Shown here one piece after another: positions 1-9,096 of a DNA stretch of 64,000 bases. The notes beneath the pieces were generated by a model. That model made no database searches, was not told the origin of the DNA, and saw only the letters and a program-made list of their open reading frames with translations. The stretch is from Dinoroseobacter sp965279125. GTDB taxonomy: Bacteria; Pseudomonadota; Alphaproteobacteria; Rhodobacterales; Rhodobacteraceae. Position numbers and translations under genes: made by a program. Within the stretch, counting starts at the first letter, position 1; each line of letters begins with the position of its first letter. The stretch lies in contig CBDIHL010000045.1 in NCBI GenBank assembly GCA_965279125.1, positions 186,001 through 250,000 on the forward strand. Direction: 5' to 3'.

Positions 1-208
1 GATGCTGGCTTCGGCCCAAGCGGACTTCGCCGTACAGGTGGACCCCGATGGCGACTGGGACGACTTCGTTGCACGCTATCCCAAAGCGCAGGTGCGTAAC
101 TTCGACGGACGCCCTGAGCTGACCGAGATGGACGCGCTGATCGCCTACCTGCAAATGCTGGGCACGCTGGTCGATTTCTCGACCTTCACGCCTGACGCAA
201 GCCGCTAG
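1..208 (+). CDS. ccoO: cbb3-type cytochrome c oxidase subunit II, C-terminal end (partial)
   Basis: Only the last 68 or so residues are present; the gene begins before the window. CcoO (FixO) is the membrane-anchored monohaem cytochrome c subunit of the high-affinity cbb3 oxidase. The haem motif is not visible here. The call rests on the closing segment containing MDALIAYLQMLGTLVDF, which is typical of CcoO ends, and on context: ccoQ and ccoP follow within 12 bp and by overlap, in the usual ccoNOQP order. Transcription comes from a promoter outside the window. Confidence 0.85.
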   Translation, partial: MLASAQADFAVQVDPDGDWDDFVARYPKAQVRNFDGRPELTEMDALIAYLQMLGTLVDFSTFTPDASR

Positions 209-220
209 GAGGGACCGAGT

Positions 221-436
221 ATGGAAACCTATTCGTTCCTGCGCCAGTTCGCCGATAGCTGGGGGCTTTTGGTGATGTTCGCCTTCTTTGTCTCCGTCAT
301 CCTCTGGGCCTTCCGGCCCGGGGCGAAGGCAGACCAGAAAGACTGCGCCGACATCGTCTTCCGCAATGACGGACAGCCCGCCCCTGAGGCGTCTCAACCG
401 ACCCGCGCCACCAAAATGAAGGAGGCAGCGCAATGA
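221..436 (+). CDS. ccoQ: cbb3-type oxidase subunit CcoQ
   Basis: This 71-residue protein has one transmembrane helix (residues about 13-31, LLVMFAFFVSVILWAF) followed by a charged cytoplasmic tail, the standard CcoQ/FixQ plan. CcoQ is a small accessory subunit that stabilises the cbb3 complex. The tail is somewhat longer than the usual 50-60 residues. A strong Shine-Dalgarno (AGGAGGGA) precedes the ATG, and its TGA overlaps the ATG of ccoP (ATGA), so the two are probably translationally coupled. Confidence 0.88.
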   Translation: METYSFLRQFADSWGLLVMFAFFVSVILWAFRPGAKADQKDCADIVFRNDGQPAPEASQPTRATKMKEAAQ

Positions 437-1308
437 GCAAGAAACCTGATCCCAAGACCCAACAGGACGATCCGGAAACAACCGGCCACTCCTGGGACGG
501 TATTCAGGAGTTTAACAACCCTCTGCCGCGCTGGTGGCTCTGGACCTTCTACGCCACGATCATCTGGGGCATTGGCTATACCGTTGCCTATCCCGCATGG
601 CCGATGCTGAAGGAAGCCACACCGGGACTTCTGGGCTATTCGACCCGCGCAGAAGTGCAGGAAGACATCGACACAGTCGCTTTGGCCAATGCCGATATCG
701 AAATGCGCCTGGCCTCTGCGGATCTCAGCACGATTGCTGATGATGCAGCGTTGCAAAGCTACGCAACGAATGCCGGTGCAGCCGTGTTCCGCACATGGTG
801 TGCGCAATGTCACGGGTCGGGCGCTGCAGGCGTTCAGGCGTCGGGCTATCCAAACCTGCTGGACGACGACTGGCTTTGGGGCGGCACCATCGAAGAGATC
901 CACTACACCGTCAGCCACGGCATTCGGAACGACGTGGATTTTGATGCGCATTGGTCGCAAATGCCTGCGTACGGCGAGTTGTTCACCGAAGACGAGATCG
1001 CGTCCGTGGTGCAGCATGTCAAAGCCATCTCCGGGCAAGATCATGACGCGAGCCTTGCTGAGACGGGCAGTGTCTTGTTCATGGACAACTGTGCTGCTTG
1101 CCATGGTGACGAAGGCATGGGCGACACGTTCCAAGGTGCGCCAAACCTGACCGATGCCATCTGGCTTTACGGTGGGGACGAGGCGACTTTGACCGAAACC
1201 GTGACCTATTCACGCTTCGGCGTCATGCCACCCTGGACCGAGCGTCTGAGCGCGGCTGAGATTGCCGCTGTCAGTGCCTATGTCCACCAGCTCGGGGGCG
1301 GCCAGTAA
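433..1308 (+). CDS. ccoP: cbb3-type oxidase dihaem cytochrome c subunit CcoP
   Basis: This 291-residue CcoP/FixP subunit carries electrons to the CcoN catalytic centre. Residues about 35-56 form the N-terminal membrane anchor (PRWWLWTFYATIIWGIGYTVAYP, characteristic of CcoP). Two c-type haem motifs follow: CAQCH near residue 123 and CAACH near residue 220. Methionines in QMPAYG and VMPPW are the likely axial ligands. Length is normal for the family. It is the last gene of ccoNOQP and is followed by a hairpin at 1328-1351. Confidence 0.96.
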   Translation: MSKKPDPKTQQDDPETTGHSWDGIQEFNNPLPRWWLWTFYATIIWGIGYTVAYPAWPMLKEATPGLLGYSTRAEVQEDIDTVALANADIEMRLASADLSTIADDAALQSYATNAGAAVFRTWCAQCHGSGAAGVQASGYPNLLDDDWLWGGTIEEIHYTVSHGIRNDVDFDAHWSQMPAYGELFTEDEIASVVQHVKAISGQDHDASLAETGSVLFMDNCAACHGDEGMGDTFQGAPNLTDAIWLYGGDEATLTETVTYSRFGVMPPWTERLSAAEIAAVSAYVHQLGGGQ

Positions 1309-1327
1309 CGGCTCAGCCCTTCGATAA

Positions 1328-1351
1328 CCGAGGCGCAATTGCGCGCCTCGG
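1328..1351 (+). terminator. hairpin after ccoP
   Basis: A 9-bp perfect stem (CCGAGGCGC / GCGCCTCGG) with a 6-nt loop starts 20 bp after the ccoP stop. No clean U tract follows (CTTTCGG), so it is either a weak intrinsic terminator or a 3'-end stabilising hairpin that separates ccoNOQP from ccoGHIS. Confidence 0.55.
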
Positions 1352-1510
1352 CTTTCGGCACCAATCCCCGTTTCTGTTCGCGCGTTTCCTGGGGGTTGGT
1401 GCCGTTTTAGACTTCAGACCAATAGTTTAGTCGTGTCCTGACAGGATGCCGCAGCGCCACAAGACCCCATGCCCAAGTCGCGAAAGAAACCTAAATCCTC
1501 CATACAAAGT

Positions 1511-1524
1511 TTGACTCAGGTCAA
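1511..1524 (+). promoter_or_regulatory. FNR/FixK-type box upstream of ccoG
   Basis: TTGACTCAGGTCAA is a perfect TTGAC-N4-GTCAA palindrome. It fits the FNR/FnrL/FixK consensus TTGAY-N4-RTCAA. It is centred about 87 bp before the ccoG start, a reasonable place for an activator site given an unknown leader length. In Rhodobacterales FnrL activates cco genes under low oxygen, so this box gives ccoGHIS its own oxygen-responsive promoter. The rest of the 1352-1604 gap shows nothing else clear. Confidence 0.8.
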
Positions 1525-1604
1525 GGCAGCCACACGGGTTCTCGGCGAAACATAAACCCAAGTAGATTATAAACCTTTACGAGCGCAAAAGGACGGCACC
1601 CCCT

Positions 1605-3038
1605 GTGTCCAACACCGACCCTGCCCCACAATCGCTTTACGCCGCGCGCGAGCCGATTTTCCCCAAGCGCGTTTCCGGCCCTTTCCGCAACTTCAAGTGG
1701 TGGATTATGGCCGTCACCTTGGGGATTTATTACCTGACGCCATGGATCCGCTGGGATCGGGGGCTTAATCTGCCCGACCAGGCGGTACTCGTCGATCTGG
1801 CCAACCGCCGCTTTTTCTTCTTCATGATCGAGATTTGGCCGCACGAGTTTTACTTCGTCGCAGGCCTGCTGATCATGGCCGGGCTCGGGCTGTTTCTGTT
1901 CACCTCGGCGCTGGGCCGCGTCTGGTGCGGCTATACCTGCCCGCAAACGGTCTGGACCGATCTGTTTATCCTCGTCGAGCGCTGGATCGAAGGCGACCGT
2001 AACAACCGCCTGCGCATCCACCGCGCGCCATGGTCAGCCAATAAGGTACGTTTGCGCCTGACCAAATGGATCACCTGGACATTGATCGCCATTGCGACAG
2101 GCGGGGCTTGGGTGTTCTACTTCACCGACGCGCCAACGCTTTTGTGGGATTTGCTGACCTTCTCGGCGCACCCCATTGCCTATACGACGATCTTCATTCT
2201 GACCGCGACGACCTTGCTGTTTGGCGGCTTCGCGCGCGAGCAGGTCTGCATTTACATGTGCCCCTGGCCGCGCATTCAGGCCGCGATGATGGACGAAGAC
2301 ACAATCACCATCGGCTACCGCGACTGGCGGGGCGAGCCGCGCAGGCATTCCGACGAGATCACCGAGACGAACCCGCAAGGCGATTGCATCGACTGCATGG
2401 CGTGCGTGAACGTGTGCCCGATGGGTATCGACATTCGCGACGGTCAACAGATGGAATGCATCACCTGCGGTCTGTGCATCGATGCCTGCGACGACATCAT
2501 GGCCAAGATCGGCAAGCCGCGTGGTCTGGTGGATTACCTTGCCTTGTCCGATGAACAGGCCGAGCGCAGCGGCACCCCGAACAAATCCATCTGGAGCCAC
2601 ATTCTGCGCCCGCGCACGATTATGTACACCACGCTTTGGGCCGGGGTCGGAATCGCTTTGGTCGTGGCCTTGTTCCTGCGCTCGGAGATCGACATCACCG
2701 TCTCGCCGATCCGCAACCCGCAATTCGTCACCATGTCGGACGGCACCATCCGCAACACCTACGATATGCGGCTGTTGAACAAGCAGGGCGAGGACGAGGT
2801 GTTCTATATCTCGCTCAGCTCGGAAGCCGATTTGGCCCTGTCGCTTGAGGGGGCCGAAGGGCTTTCGATCACTGTGCCCGCCGACAGCACCTTCCTGCAA
2901 CGTGTCTATGTCATGGCCCCGCCGCGCAGTGAGGCCGCGGGTGCCGAACGCACGCCGTTCCGCTTCTGGGTCAACCAGCTGGGCAGCAGCGAGCGGGCAT
3001 TCAAAGACACAATCTTCAACGGAACCGGAACGGAGTAA
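1605..3038 (+). CDS. ccoG: cytochrome c oxidase accessory protein CcoG
   Basis: CcoG (FixG/RdxA) is a polyferredoxin-like membrane protein needed for cbb3 oxidase assembly, thought to reduce copper for delivery to the oxidase. The 477 residues show several transmembrane helices in the first 220 residues, cysteine pairs such as CGYTCPQT and CIYMCPWPR, two ferredoxin-type cluster motifs (CIDCMACVNVCPMG near residue 261 and CITCGLCIDAC just after), then another helix and an Ig-like periplasmic C-terminal domain. The start is GTG with AAAAGGA ahead of it. It heads ccoGHIS. Confidence 0.95.
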   Translation: MSNTDPAPQSLYAAREPIFPKRVSGPFRNFKWWIMAVTLGIYYLTPWIRWDRGLNLPDQAVLVDLANRRFFFFMIEIWPHEFYFVAGLLIMAGLGLFLFTSALGRVWCGYTCPQTVWTDLFILVERWIEGDRNNRLRIHRAPWSANKVRLRLTKWITWTLIAIATGGAWVFYFTDAPTLLWDLLTFSAHPIAYTTIFILTATTLLFGGFAREQVCIYMCPWPRIQAAMMDEDTITIGYRDWRGEPRRHSDEITETNPQGDCIDCMACVNVCPMGIDIRDGQQMECITCGLCIDACDDIMAKIGKPRGLVDYLALSDEQAERSGTPNKSIWSHILRPRTIMYTTLWAGVGIALVVALFLRSEIDITVSPIRNPQFVTMSDGTIRNTYDMRLLNKQGEDEVFYISLSSEADLALSLEGAEGLSITVPADSTFLQRVYVMAPPRSEAAGAERTPFRFWVNQLGSSERAFKDTIFNGTGTE

Positions 3039-3041
3039 CCC

Positions 3042-3527
3042 ATGTCCGATATCTCGACCGATACCAAAATCTCAGGCCGTCCTCTAACCGGGCGCAAGGT
3101 CCTGCTTATCCTGTTGAGCGCTTTTGGCGTGATCCTCGCGGCGAATTTGACGCTGGCCTTCTCTGCCGTGGGGACATTCCCCGGCGTCGAAACCAAGCAT
3201 CCCTATGTGGTCAGCCAGAACTTTGACGCGGACCGCTCGGCGCAACTGGCGCTGGGCTGGGATGTGCGCGCAACCGTGCAGGACGACACGCTCAGGCTGT
3301 CGGTCAAGGACGCCTATGGCAACGCGGTGCAGCCAGAGCTGACCAGCGCCACCTTAGGCCGTGCAACCCATGTGCAAGACGATCAAACACCCGCATTTCG
3401 CTGGGAAGGCGGCGCGTTTCTGGCCCCGGTCGATTTGGCCCCGGGCAATTGGAACTTGCGGCTTGCTGCACTGGCTGCAGACGGTACGCCGTTTCGTCAG
3501 CGCATCGTGATCTACGTGGCCCCCTAG
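3042..3527 (+). CDS. ccoH: cbb3 oxidase assembly protein CcoH (FixH)
   Basis: This 161-residue protein has one N-terminal membrane helix (about residues 20-42, VLLILLSAFGVILAANLTLAF) and a periplasmic beta-rich FixH domain. It lies 3 bp after ccoG and 9 bp before ccoI. FixH/CcoH is required for maturation and stability of the cbb3 complex. The segment around VVSQNFDADRSAQLALGWDVRA corresponds to the conserved start of the FixH domain. No catalytic residues are expected. Confidence 0.92.
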   Translation: MSDISTDTKISGRPLTGRKVLLILLSAFGVILAANLTLAFSAVGTFPGVETKHPYVVSQNFDADRSAQLALGWDVRATVQDDTLRLSVKDAYGNAVQPELTSATLGRATHVQDDQTPAFRWEGGAFLAPVDLAPGNWNLRLAALAADGTPFRQRIVIYVAP

Positions 3528-3536
3528 GCGCGATTG

Positions 3537-5711
3537 ATGTCCGCGACCGCAACAGCCTCTGCATGTCCGGCCTGTGCCGCAGCCCCCGCGGCTGAGGCCT
3601 TGGCCGAGAGCGCCGGGCATGGGGATCATCTGATCTCGCTGCCCGGTATCCACTGTGCGTTGTGTATCTCGGGCGTCGAGAAGGGCTTGCAAGCTATGCC
3701 CGGCGTGCGGTCGGCGCGGGTGAACCTGACGCTGAAACGGGCAACCGTGGATGCTGATTTGGGGGTCGAGACGGCTGACTTGATCGCGCAGCTCGACCGG
3801 TTGGGGTTTGAAGCCTACGAGCTTGACCAAGGGCAACTCACGCAAGGCGGTGCCGACAAACAGTCGCGCGATCTGTTGATGCGGATGGGTGTTGCGGGCT
3901 TTGGCATGATGAATGTCATGCTGCTATCGGTTGCGGTTTGGTCCGGAGCCGAGGACGCGACCCGCGATATGTTCCACTGGATTTCCGCGATGATTGCCTT
4001 GCCGATCATCGCGTTTTCCGGCCAGCCGTTCTTTGTCAATGCGTGGGCCGCGCTGAAGGCCGGACGTCTGAACATGGATGTGCCGATCTCGCTCGCGATC
4101 CTGCTGGCGGCGGGCATGTCTTTGTACGAGACCGCAAATTCCGGCGAACATGCCTATTTCGATGCGGCGGTCTCATTGACGTTTTTCTTGCTCGCCGGAC
4201 GGTATCTGGATTTCCGCACGCGGGCTTCGGCCCGATCTGCCGCACAGGAACTGGCCGCGATGGAAGTCCCGCGCGCCCAGAAATTGATCGGCGGCGCGGA
4301 AGTGACTGTGCCGGTGGGCGAGTTGGCGGTGGGTGATCTGATCCGGGTCTTGCCGGGCACGCGTGTGCCAGCGGATGGCGTGATCGAGACCGGGCTTTCG
4401 GAGTTGGACCGCGCCTTGCTGACAGGCGAAACGCTGCCCGCTTTGGCGGAGCCCGGCACATCTGTAAACGCGGGCGAGGTGAACCTGACCGGTGTGTTGA
4501 CCGTGCGGGTCACTGCGGCGGGCCGCGACAGCGCGCTGCACCGTATGGCGGATTTGGTGGCCGTCGCCGAAAGCGCGCGGACCCGCTATACCTCGTTGGC
4601 CGATAAAGCGGCGGGGCTTTATGCGCCGGGGGTTCATATCCTTGCCGTGTTCGCGGCGGTGGGCTGGTATCTTTATACGTGGGATTTGCGCGTTGCCTTG
4701 AACATCGCATCGGCGGTTTTGATCATTACCTGCCCTTGCGCATTGGGCCTTGCGGTGCCTGCGGTGGTGACAGCGGCGTCTGGCCGCTTGTTCCGCAAGG
4801 GGCTTTTGATCAAGGATGGCACCGCGCTGGAGCGGTTGGCCGAGGTCGATACGGTCGTGTTCGACAAAACCGGGACGCTGACCTTGGGCCTGCCGGAATT
4901 GCAGGATGTGGCCGGGTTTGTAGAGGCCGATTTGCAGATCGCGATGGGCCTCGCAGGCGGGTCGGCGCATCCTTTGGCAAAGGCGCTGCATATGGCGGGC
5001 CAGCGCCATGGGGGCGTCGCGGCTGAGCTGACGGATATGATCGAAGTGCCCGGATACGGGGTTGAGGCGCGGCTTGGCGGCAAGCGTGTGCGGCTCGGGC
5101 GCGCGGAATGGATCGGGGCTGAGGCCGGGAGCGAGACCGCGACATGGTTGTCGGTCGAAGGTCACGCGCCGGTGGAGTTTCGGTTCACCGATAAGCTGCG
5201 TCCAGGGGCGGCGCAGGCGGTCGCGGATTTGCAGGCGAAGGGCCTGCGGGTCATGGTGTTGTCTGGCGATACCGCGCCTGCGGTTGCGGATATTGCGCGC
5301 CAGCTTGGCATTCCCGAGGCGCGCGGCAACTGCTTGCCCGAGGACAAGGCAGCACTGATCGACGAGATGACGCAAAGCGGCGCGCGGGTCTTGATGGTTG
5401 GCGACGGGCTGAACGATACGGCGGCGTTGACGGCGGCGCATGTGTCAATCTCGCCAGCGTCCGCGCTGGACGCGGCACGGGTGGCATCCGACATTGTTTT
5501 GCTCGGCCAGGACCTGTCGCCGCTGGGCGATGCGTTGGCGACCTCGCGTAAATCCATCAAGCGGATTCGCGAGAACTTCACGATCTCGACCATTTACAAC
5601 ATACTTGCGGTTCCGCTTGCGATCGCAGGCCTTGCAACCCCATTGATTGCGGCACTTGCGATGTCTACCTCTTCGATTACCGTGGGTCTGAACTCGATCC
5701 GGCTAAAGTAG
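3537..5711 (+). CDS. ccoI: copper-translocating P-type ATPase CcoI (FixI)
   Basis: This P1B-type ATPase exports copper for insertion into CcoN. The N-terminus has a CPAC motif and a heavy-metal-associated domain with GIHCALCISGVEKGL. Further on come the membrane CPC motif (TCPCALGLAVP, near residue 398), the phosphorylation site DKTGT (near 442) and the hinge motif GDGLND (near 621). At 724 residues it is full length. A TTG lies directly before the ATG chosen here (3534), so the start is uncertain by one codon. It sits between ccoH and ccoS. Confidence 0.96.
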   Translation: MSATATASACPACAAAPAAEALAESAGHGDHLISLPGIHCALCISGVEKGLQAMPGVRSARVNLTLKRATVDADLGVETADLIAQLDRLGFEAYELDQGQLTQGGADKQSRDLLMRMGVAGFGMMNVMLLSVAVWSGAEDATRDMFHWISAMIALPIIAFSGQPFFVNAWAALKAGRLNMDVPISLAILLAAGMSLYETANSGEHAYFDAAVSLTFFLLAGRYLDFRTRASARSAAQELAAMEVPRAQKLIGGAEVTVPVGELAVGDLIRVLPGTRVPADGVIETGLSELDRALLTGETLPALAEPGTSVNAGEVNLTGVLTVRVTAAGRDSALHRMADLVAVAESARTRYTSLADKAAGLYAPGVHILAVFAAVGWYLYTWDLRVALNIASAVLIITCPCALGLAVPAVVTAASGRLFRKGLLIKDGTALERLAEVDTVVFDKTGTLTLGLPELQDVAGFVEADLQIAMGLAGGSAHPLAKALHMAGQRHGGVAAELTDMIEVPGYGVEARLGGKRVRLGRAEWIGAEAGSETATWLSVEGHAPVEFRFTDKLRPGAAQAVADLQAKGLRVMVLSGDTAPAVADIARQLGIPEARGNCLPEDKAALIDEMTQSGARVLMVGDGLNDTAALTAAHVSISPASALDAARVASDIVLLGQDLSPLGDALATSRKSIKRIRENFTISTIYNILAVPLAIAGLATPLIAALAMSTSSITVGLNSIRLK

Positions 5712-5718
5712 GCGCAGC

Positions 5719-5877
5719 ATGGATATTCTCACATACCTGATCCCGATCTCGCTGGTGCTGGGCGGGCTTGGCCTTGCGGCGTTCTTCTGGACCTTGAAGA
5801 CCAAGCAATATGACGATCCCAAGGGCGATGCGAGCCGCATTCTGACCAGCGATTACGACGACAAGCCAAAGCCGTAA
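5719..5877 (+). CDS. ccoS: cbb3-type oxidase assembly protein CcoS
   Basis: This 52-residue protein starts MDILTYLIPISLVLGGLGLA and has a single membrane helix, then FFWTLKTKQYDDPKGDASRIL. That hallmark (hydrophobic helix, xFWxLKxxQYDDPxGDAxRIL) is diagnostic of CcoS/FixS. CcoS is needed to incorporate haem and copper into the cbb3 catalytic subunit. It follows ccoI by 7 bp and closes the operon, ending 9 bp before the stop of the convergent carboxypeptidase gene. Confidence 0.95.
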   Translation: MDILTYLIPISLVLGGLGLAAFFWTLKTKQYDDPKGDASRILTSDYDDKPKP

Positions 5878-5886
5878 GCCGCAAGC

Positions 5887-7356
5887 CTAGCCCTGATTGG
5901 GCGCAACCGGGTCGCAGTCGATCGCTTGGGCGCGCAAACGGCGACAGGTCATCTCGGCCCGACTTTGAGACAGGCCAGAAAACGCAGCTTCAAACTGACC
6001 GCTGCGGCGTTCGATCTTGCGTTCGGCCACGCTCAGCATCGCCATCTCGCGGATTGCGACTTGTAACAGCTTATGCTCAGCCTCGCGCTGGGTGTTGTAA
6101 GCCCCGACGATAACCCGCCATGTGCCCTCGGCAGGGCTGGTGTCGCGGGTGATTATGCGGGGGGCCGGGGGCTCGAGCGGGGTAACTGCGACGAAGCGCG
6201 GGCCATTCACCTCGGCCGGCTCAGCCTCTTCCAGCGTTTGGGTTGGATCGGTGGAGGTGGACACGGCCACATCCAGATCAAGCGTGTTTGGCACAGGCGC
6301 GCCCGGTTCCGGATCGGCTTGCGCCATGTCACGCGGTGCTGGGCGCGGTGCAGGGGTAGGGGCGATCTCGGTCGCCTCGGGCTGCACATCCGCCAGCGCG
6401 CTCGCCACACCTTCCGCGATTGCGATCATCTCGGCCGGATCGGTCCGGTCCGGGCGTGGCATAGGCCGCAACGATCTGCTGACGGCAAGCGGGCCACGCG
6501 GTTCGCGGTAATTCGGCAAGTCCGGCGCGCGGGTTGGCGCGTTGCGCGGCGCACGAGCAAAGCCCATGTCCAACAGCTCGATCACGCGGGCATTGCGTGT
6601 GGCCCCCGATCGCCCGCCAAAGACGGTCGCGATAATCCGCACATCGCCGCGCCGGGCCGAGGCGACAAGGTTCCACCCTGCGGCACGCGTATAGCCCGTC
6701 TTGATGCCATCCGCCCCGCGATACGCGTTCAGCACACGACGGTTGGTGTTGCGCACTTGGCCCATGCTGGTGTCGGTCGCAAGGCGTGAGAACAGGTTGT
6801 AGTATTGCGGATAGTCGTAATGCAGCCGTCTGCCCATCGTTGTCATATCGCGCGCAGTGGACAGATGACCGCTTTGTGTCAGGCCATGTGCGTTGCGGAA
6901 ATTGGTGCGGGTCATGCCAAGGGCGACGGCTGTGCGGTTCATCCGGCGGGTGAAGGCGGCTTCCGAGCCAGAGATCGCTTCGCCAATCGCGGTGGCCGCG
7001 TCATTGGCGGATTTCACGGCGGAGGCGCGGATCAAATAGCGCAAGGCAATGCGCTGGCCGGACCGCAGACCCAGCTTGGACGGTGGCTCATTGGCGGCAT
7101 TCTGCGAGACACGGACGCGGGTATCGAGCGATATTTCCCCTAAGCGGATCGCTTCGAACGCGATGTAGAGCGTCATCATTTTCGTCAGCGAGGCAGGGTG
7201 TAGGCGCGTGTCGGCATTGCGCGCATGTAGCACCTCGCCGGTGCGCGCGTCGATCACCATGGCGGCATAAGGGGCTGCGTGGCTGGGCGCTGCAAAAGCC
7301 AAAGACATGCAAAACATGCCAAATGCCACAAGCGCCGTGAACCATGTCCGGATCAT
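5887..7356 (-). CDS. D-alanyl-D-alanine carboxypeptidase with C-terminal SPOR domain
   Basis: This periplasmic peptidoglycan enzyme (peptidase S11, penicillin-binding) trims the terminal D-Ala of muropeptide stems. It has a signal peptide ending near APSHAA (residues 1-28) and the three active-site motifs: SLTK (56-59), SAN (116-118) and KTG (219-221). A proline-rich linker follows. The C-terminus (about 412-489, WRVIVGAYNTQREAEHKL) is a SPOR domain, which binds denuded septal glycan and suggests a role at the division site. The frame is open upstream, but the signal peptide and a GGAAT-type ribosome site support ATG at 7356. Confidence 0.93.
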   Translation of the reverse strand: MIRTWFTALVAFGMFCMSLAFAAPSHAAPYAAMVIDARTGEVLHARNADTRLHPASLTKMMTLYIAFEAIRLGEISLDTRVRVSQNAANEPPSKLGLRSGQRIALRYLIRASAVKSANDAATAIGEAISGSEAAFTRRMNRTAVALGMTRTNFRNAHGLTQSGHLSTARDMTTMGRRLHYDYPQYYNLFSRLATDTSMGQVRNTNRRVLNAYRGADGIKTGYTRAAGWNLVASARRGDVRIIATVFGGRSGATRNARVIELLDMGFARAPRNAPTRAPDLPNYREPRGPLAVSRSLRPMPRPDRTDPAEMIAIAEGVASALADVQPEATEIAPTPAPRPAPRDMAQADPEPGAPVPNTLDLDVAVSTSTDPTQTLEEAEPAEVNGPRFVAVTPLEPPAPRIITRDTSPAEGTWRVIVGAYNTQREAEHKLLQVAIREMAMLSVAERKIERRSGQFEAAFSGLSQSRAEMTCRRLRAQAIDCDPVAPNQG

Positions 7357-7665
7357 CGCGGGTATTCCTAACTCTGCCTCGGCGGGTCCGTTTTCCGGCC
7401 CGATTTTTAATTGTGGATAACTTTTAGCACGAAAGAGCGCATCGGTGAATGGTGGAATTGTGCATAATGTTGGGTTTCGACAAACGAAGTTGCGGAAGAT
7501 GCTTCTGTCACAGCGCGCGCGCAGGTATGCGTGAACCACATAAACTCTGCCTTGCGAGTTGAGACGATTCCGGGGCATTGGACAGCGTCCCCTCTTTTCA
7601 GATCGTGCGGGGGGCTTATATTGCCAAAGCGTTCTAGTTGGACCCCTGAAAAGATACTGGATAAA
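7357..7665. other. intergenic region between the carboxypeptidase gene and clpS
   Basis: These 309 bp separate two divergently transcribed genes and must hold both promoters. I see no conserved operator, RNA gene or convincing sigma-70 pair. The clpS frame is open through the right half (from 7531), but that extension looks unlike ClpS and is not supported as coding. Confidence 0.5.
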
Positions 7666-8046
7666 ATGACTGCAATGGCCTTCGATATGACGACCGCGAG
7701 TCTTCACGGACCGTATATGGCAAAGCCGCCTGCTGGACCGGATGGCCCAGAGGACGACACCGTTGTGGTGACCAAGCCAAAAACCAAAACGGAGAAGCCG
7801 CCGCTCTATAAGGTGATGATTCTCAACGACGACTATACCCCGATGGAGTTTGTCGTGATGGTCCTCGAACGGTTCTTTGGTATGAACCACGCGCAATCGG
7901 TGGAATTGATGCTCACGGTGCACAAAAAGGGTCTCGCGATAGTTGGGGTGTTTTCGTACGAAATTGCTGAGACAAAAGTCACACAAGTGATGGATTTCGC
8001 CCGCCGTCATCAGCACCCGTTGCAATGCACGATGGAAAAAGAGTGA
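7666..8046 (+). CDS. clpS: ATP-dependent Clp protease adaptor ClpS
   Basis: ClpS delivers N-end-rule substrates to ClpAP. The conserved core is nearly complete: PPLYKVMILNDDYTPMEFVV, then VLERFFGMNHAQSVELMLTVHKKG, then a GVFSYEIAETKV segment and the C-terminal HPLQCTMEKE. It has the substrate-pocket residues (NDD, TPMEFV, H of TVHKKG). The start is ambiguous: ATG at 7666 gives 126 residues, ATG at 7717 gives 109. Both precede the conserved domain, and neither has an outstanding ribosome site. Confidence 0.92.
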   Translation: MTAMAFDMTTASLHGPYMAKPPAGPDGPEDDTVVVTKPKTKTEKPPLYKVMILNDDYTPMEFVVMVLERFFGMNHAQSVELMLTVHKKGLAIVGVFSYEIAETKVTQVMDFARRHQHPLQCTMEKE

Positions 8047-8079
8047 GGCTTCGCGCCCGCTTTCGTAGGTAATCCCAAT

Positions 8080-9075
8080 ATGACCTCTGCCAGATTTGAA
8101 GCCGCCTTGCGCGATGGTGATCTCGTGTTGCCTGCTCAGGGCCGCGTGCTTGTCCTGCGGGCCGATCCGGACATGGCACAATCTCTGCCGTTAGATCGCT
8201 GTGATGTGCTCCATGGGTTCGCGCCGGACCATGCGGCGTGGGCGCGTGCGGGTGCGGCGATGATCCAAGTGCCAAGCACTGGCTACAGCGCTGCATTTGT
8301 GGCCTGTCCGCGCGGGCGCGATCATGCGAAACGCCTTGTGGCTGAGGCATTGGGATCGGTGTCAACAGGTGGGCTGCTTTTGGTCGATGGGCAGAAAACC
8401 GACGGGATTGAGCCGCTCTTGAAAGCGCTGAAAACCCATATGTCTTGCGTCGAGGTGCTGGCGAAAGCGCATGGCAAGCTCGCCTGGCTGTCGCGCCCGG
8501 ACGTGGTGCCGGATGCAATCGCCGCTTGGGGTACGCTTGCGCCGCGCGCGCCCGAAGGCTGGGTGACAGCACCAGGTGTTTTTTCTGCCGAGGCGATTGA
8601 TGCAGGCTCAGCCCTGCTGGCCGACACCCTGCCGTCCTTGAAAGGTCGTGTGTGTGACCTTGGTGCGGGCTGGGGGTATCTGTCGCGTGGGATCCTTGAG
8701 GTGCCCAAGGTTAGCAGTCTCGATCTGGTGGAGGCCGAGCAGGCAGCGCTTGAGGCGGCTCGGCAAAATATCAACGATCCGCGTGCGGCATTCCACTGGG
8801 CGGATGCGCGCAATTTCGGAACACCGCAGGCTTACGATTTTGTCGTGACCAACCCCCCGTTTCACACCGGTCGTGCGGCAGATCCTGCGCTCGGTCAGGC
8901 GTTTCTTGCCCGCGGGGCCGTGCTGTTGAAGCGGTCGGGCACCCTTGCCCTTGTGGCGAATCGGCACTTACCTTACGAGCGCGTGCTCAGCGACCAATTT
9001 GGGGATGTCCAAACGGTAGCGCTGAGCGGTGGGTATAAGGTGATCCACGCAACCCGACCGCGTCAGCCGCGCTGA
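8080..9075 (+). CDS. rsmC: class I SAM-dependent methyltransferase, RsmC-like 16S rRNA guanine-N2 methyltransferase
   Basis: This 331-residue protein has an N-terminal inactive methyltransferase-like half and a C-terminal catalytic half with the SAM-binding signature VCDLGAGWGYLS (about residues 190-201) and the catalytic NPPFHTG motif (about 259-265). NPPF is the hallmark of exocyclic-amine methyltransferases, and NPPFHxG is typical of RsmC/RlmG, which make m2G in rRNA. RsmC (m2G1207) fits best, though RlmG cannot be excluded. It follows clpS by 33 bp on the same strand. Confidence 0.78.
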   Translation: MTSARFEAALRDGDLVLPAQGRVLVLRADPDMAQSLPLDRCDVLHGFAPDHAAWARAGAAMIQVPSTGYSAAFVACPRGRDHAKRLVAEALGSVSTGGLLLVDGQKTDGIEPLLKALKTHMSCVEVLAKAHGKLAWLSRPDVVPDAIAAWGTLAPRAPEGWVTAPGVFSAEAIDAGSALLADTLPSLKGRVCDLGAGWGYLSRGILEVPKVSSLDLVEAEQAALEAARQNINDPRAAFHWADARNFGTPQAYDFVVTNPPFHTGRAADPALGQAFLARGAVLLKRSGTLALVANRHLPYERVLSDQFGDVQTVALSGGYKVIHATRPRQPR

Positions 9076-9096
9076 CGTTACGCACGGAGTAGCCCC

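Noticed and set aside
4173..5441. 422-residue open frame on the minus strand
   Set aside because: It is the antisense of ccoI; GC-rich sequence creates such long shadows.
7531..7665. N-terminal extension of ClpS
   Set aside because: The extra 45 residues do not resemble ClpS and would more than exceed the usual length of the family; in-frame ATGs follow.
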